A stretch of 64,000 nucleotides of DNA from Metridium senile (Eukaryota > Cnidaria > Anthozoa > Actiniaria > Metridiidae): contig OX459097.1 of NCBI GenBank assembly GCA_949775045.1, forward strand, positions 19,379,177 to 19,443,176. The letters are read 5' to 3'. The translations under genes and the position numbers were made by a program. Below, in pieces: positions 62,611 to 64,000 of the stretch (position 1 is its first letter; every line of letters begins with the position of its first letter). A model generated the notes under the pieces. The model was not told where the DNA came from, did not search any database, and worked only from the letters and a program-made list of their open reading frames with translations.

Positions 62611-63708
62611 ATGTTTGGTTTCTTGTACCCACTAGGTAATATAGTGGCTGGTGCAATTGGTGCTATTGCGGGTGGAAGAGTGGTTGGAGAAGTGCGGGGT
62701 ATTAGAAGACAACCAAGACCTGAGCCTGAACCTGAACCTGAACCTAAAAGTAAGTACCAAGAGAAAAAGCATGAGATAAAAATGTACTTACACATCAAAT
62801 AAGCTAATTGTTTTAAATAATACAATTGTTTTTGAATTGATGTCGACCATTTCTGAACGTGAGTAAGTATAAAAATACGTTACTCAGTATATATATGTGT
62901 CGTAAAAATGGCCGCTTTTTGTTTTTGTTTATATGAAGGCAAGCTGTCCCTGCTAGCCGGGATAAGTTCCCCGGGGAATGCAAAACAATAGTGTTATCCC
63001 GGCTAGCAGGGATAACTCGCTTCCATATAAACGGCCCCTAAAATAAGATTTCTTGTGTGATAAACAAATCTTCTTTAGAAAGAATACAGAGGGAAGGATA
63101 AAATCTTTTTATTTCAAAGAATATTTGTTTTCTTTGTGAACGTTCATATAATCCCCCTTTACGTAGAGTAACTCTATAAAAACTGGTTTTACGTTATCAA
63201 ATGTTTTAGTGACTGACAAGCCATGGCGACAATTTAAAGGATGGAATAGAAGGTATTAGTATTGACAATGAATTGTTTACGTGGTAACAAAACATGTTTT
63301 TAGATCATTTGGAAATATTATCTAATTAAATAGTATAAACCCATGGTCTAAGCTATGTAGGTGTGTTGTGTTTGTCCGGGTTAGTGTAGTCTTGAGGAAG
63401 ATGCATATGGTTGGTGTTGAAAGACTGCACTAGCCCGCATGGACAACCAAACACATTTACATGTGTTCTACTCTTGCAGTGTAAGAGATGAGCTCAAACA
63501 ATGCGTGGAAGAATTCGCTCCAATCACTCCCACTGGTACATGCTACAACGCTTACCACACTAAAATCCCGTTCTTCAACATCCTTATAACCGGACAGATT
63601 GGATCCGGCAAATCAAGTTTTTTCAATAGCGTGAATAGCTTGTTTGTAAACCGGATTATTAGTGAAGTAGCTCATACTGGAGAAGCTGCACAAAGCTTGA
63701 CCAAAGAG
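62611..63708 (+). CDS. IFI44-like P-loop GTPase, gene 3, 5' part
   Basis: Exons visible: 62611-62749, 63210-63252, 63480-63708; phases 1, 2, 0 as in genes 1 and 2; 137 codons before the right edge. Exon 1 differs from the paralogs: MFGFLYPLGNIVAGAIGAIA is glycine-rich and hydrophobic, then an EPEPEPEP linker, suggesting membrane insertion or association. Exon 2 gives DKPWRQFKGWNR. Exon 3 gives FFNILITGQIGSGKSSFFNS with the P-loop. The following exons (DTMG and later) are expected beyond 64000. Exon 3 ends GAG|GTAAGT. Confidence 0.75.
62906..63040. mobile_element. Palindromic MITE in gene 3 intron 1
   Basis: Inverted CTGCTAGCCGGGATAA (62961-62976) and TTATCCCGGCTAGCAG (62993-63008) form the core; outer GTTTATATGAAGGC and its partner GCTTCCATATAAAC complete it. 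The type is one I associate with coral genomes. Confidence 0.6.
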
Positions 63709-64000
63709 GTAAGTCTTATGTTGGAGTATATTGTTCAGGGTTTTTATTATTATATATAGAATTCGTTATCTATGTTTTGGCAGATTCCAGCGCATTAAGT
63801 TTCAATCGTTCTCAAAAGTTTATTTAAAGAATCCAAGTCAACCACAATGCATTGCGCTCCTATATTATTGTTTACTTGCGGGTAATGCAACGGATTGAGC
63901 CACTCGTACGTGCCGCAACAATCCGTACGTTTTATAAATAAATAGATAGTTTATTGATAATAACTGGCACCCTACGAAAGCTGAATTACATATTCATAAG

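Noticed and set aside
62580..62825. Minus-strand ORF with SGSGSGSG
   Set aside because: Antisense shadow of gene 3 exon 1 and its EPEPEP linker.

Overview
The window looks like nuclear DNA of an invertebrate animal, most likely an anthozoan cnidarian. It is AT-rich, has short exons with GT-AG introns, and is packed with transposons. The anthozoan guess rests on remembered repeat types: palindromic elements at 53731-53873, 58771-59061 and 62906-63040 resemble repeats known from coral genomes. No rRNA, tRNA or CRISPR array was seen.

Host genes. The backbone is a cluster of IFI44-like (interferon-induced protein 44-like) P-loop GTPase genes with shared exon lengths and intron phases. Gene 0 (minus strand) enters only with its first codons at 1-27. 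Gene 1 (minus) runs from 42371 to 25960, and its displaced original 3' end lies at 5440-5740. Gene 2 (minus, 52607-46117) is compact and gives a clean 330-residue product. Gene 3 (plus, 62611 onward) leaves the window on the right. The paralogs have different N-termini: two myristoylation-type, one hydrophobic and glycine-rich, one neither. They share 5' leader exons, CCAAT boxes, intron minisatellites and (GTAG)n tracts. Between genes 2 and 3 lies an unrecognised small membrane-protein gene (54565-58366, plus) with up to three alternative first exons.

Transposon layers. (1) The last exon of gene 1 is split by a 20.3-kb composite (5741-26024) with inverted termini and a 7-bp target duplication, TTACAGT. 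Inside it sit two decayed Penelope-like elements. One is cut, just before its YVDD reverse transcriptase motif, by an apparently intact 15.6-kb Polinton/Maverick (7046-22679). The Polinton encodes protein-primed DNA polymerase B, integrase, packaging ATPase, major capsid protein, a candidate penton protein, a BRO-N/nuclease/zinc-finger protein and several small membrane proteins. I could not find the usual maturation protease. (2) Intron 4 of gene 1 holds a BEL/Pao LTR retrotransposon (27842-38522), whose gag is split by a 5.9-kb foldback element (28876-34772) with 1.1-kb arms and the target duplication CTAGAG. (3) Smaller foldback elements, MITEs (Tc1/mariner-like and Harbinger-like) and a relic with a 2A-like motif plus an OTU-like fragment fill most of the rest.

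The insertions can be ordered in time: host gene, then terminal-repeat element, then Penelope element, then Polinton; and host intron, then BEL/Pao, then foldback element.
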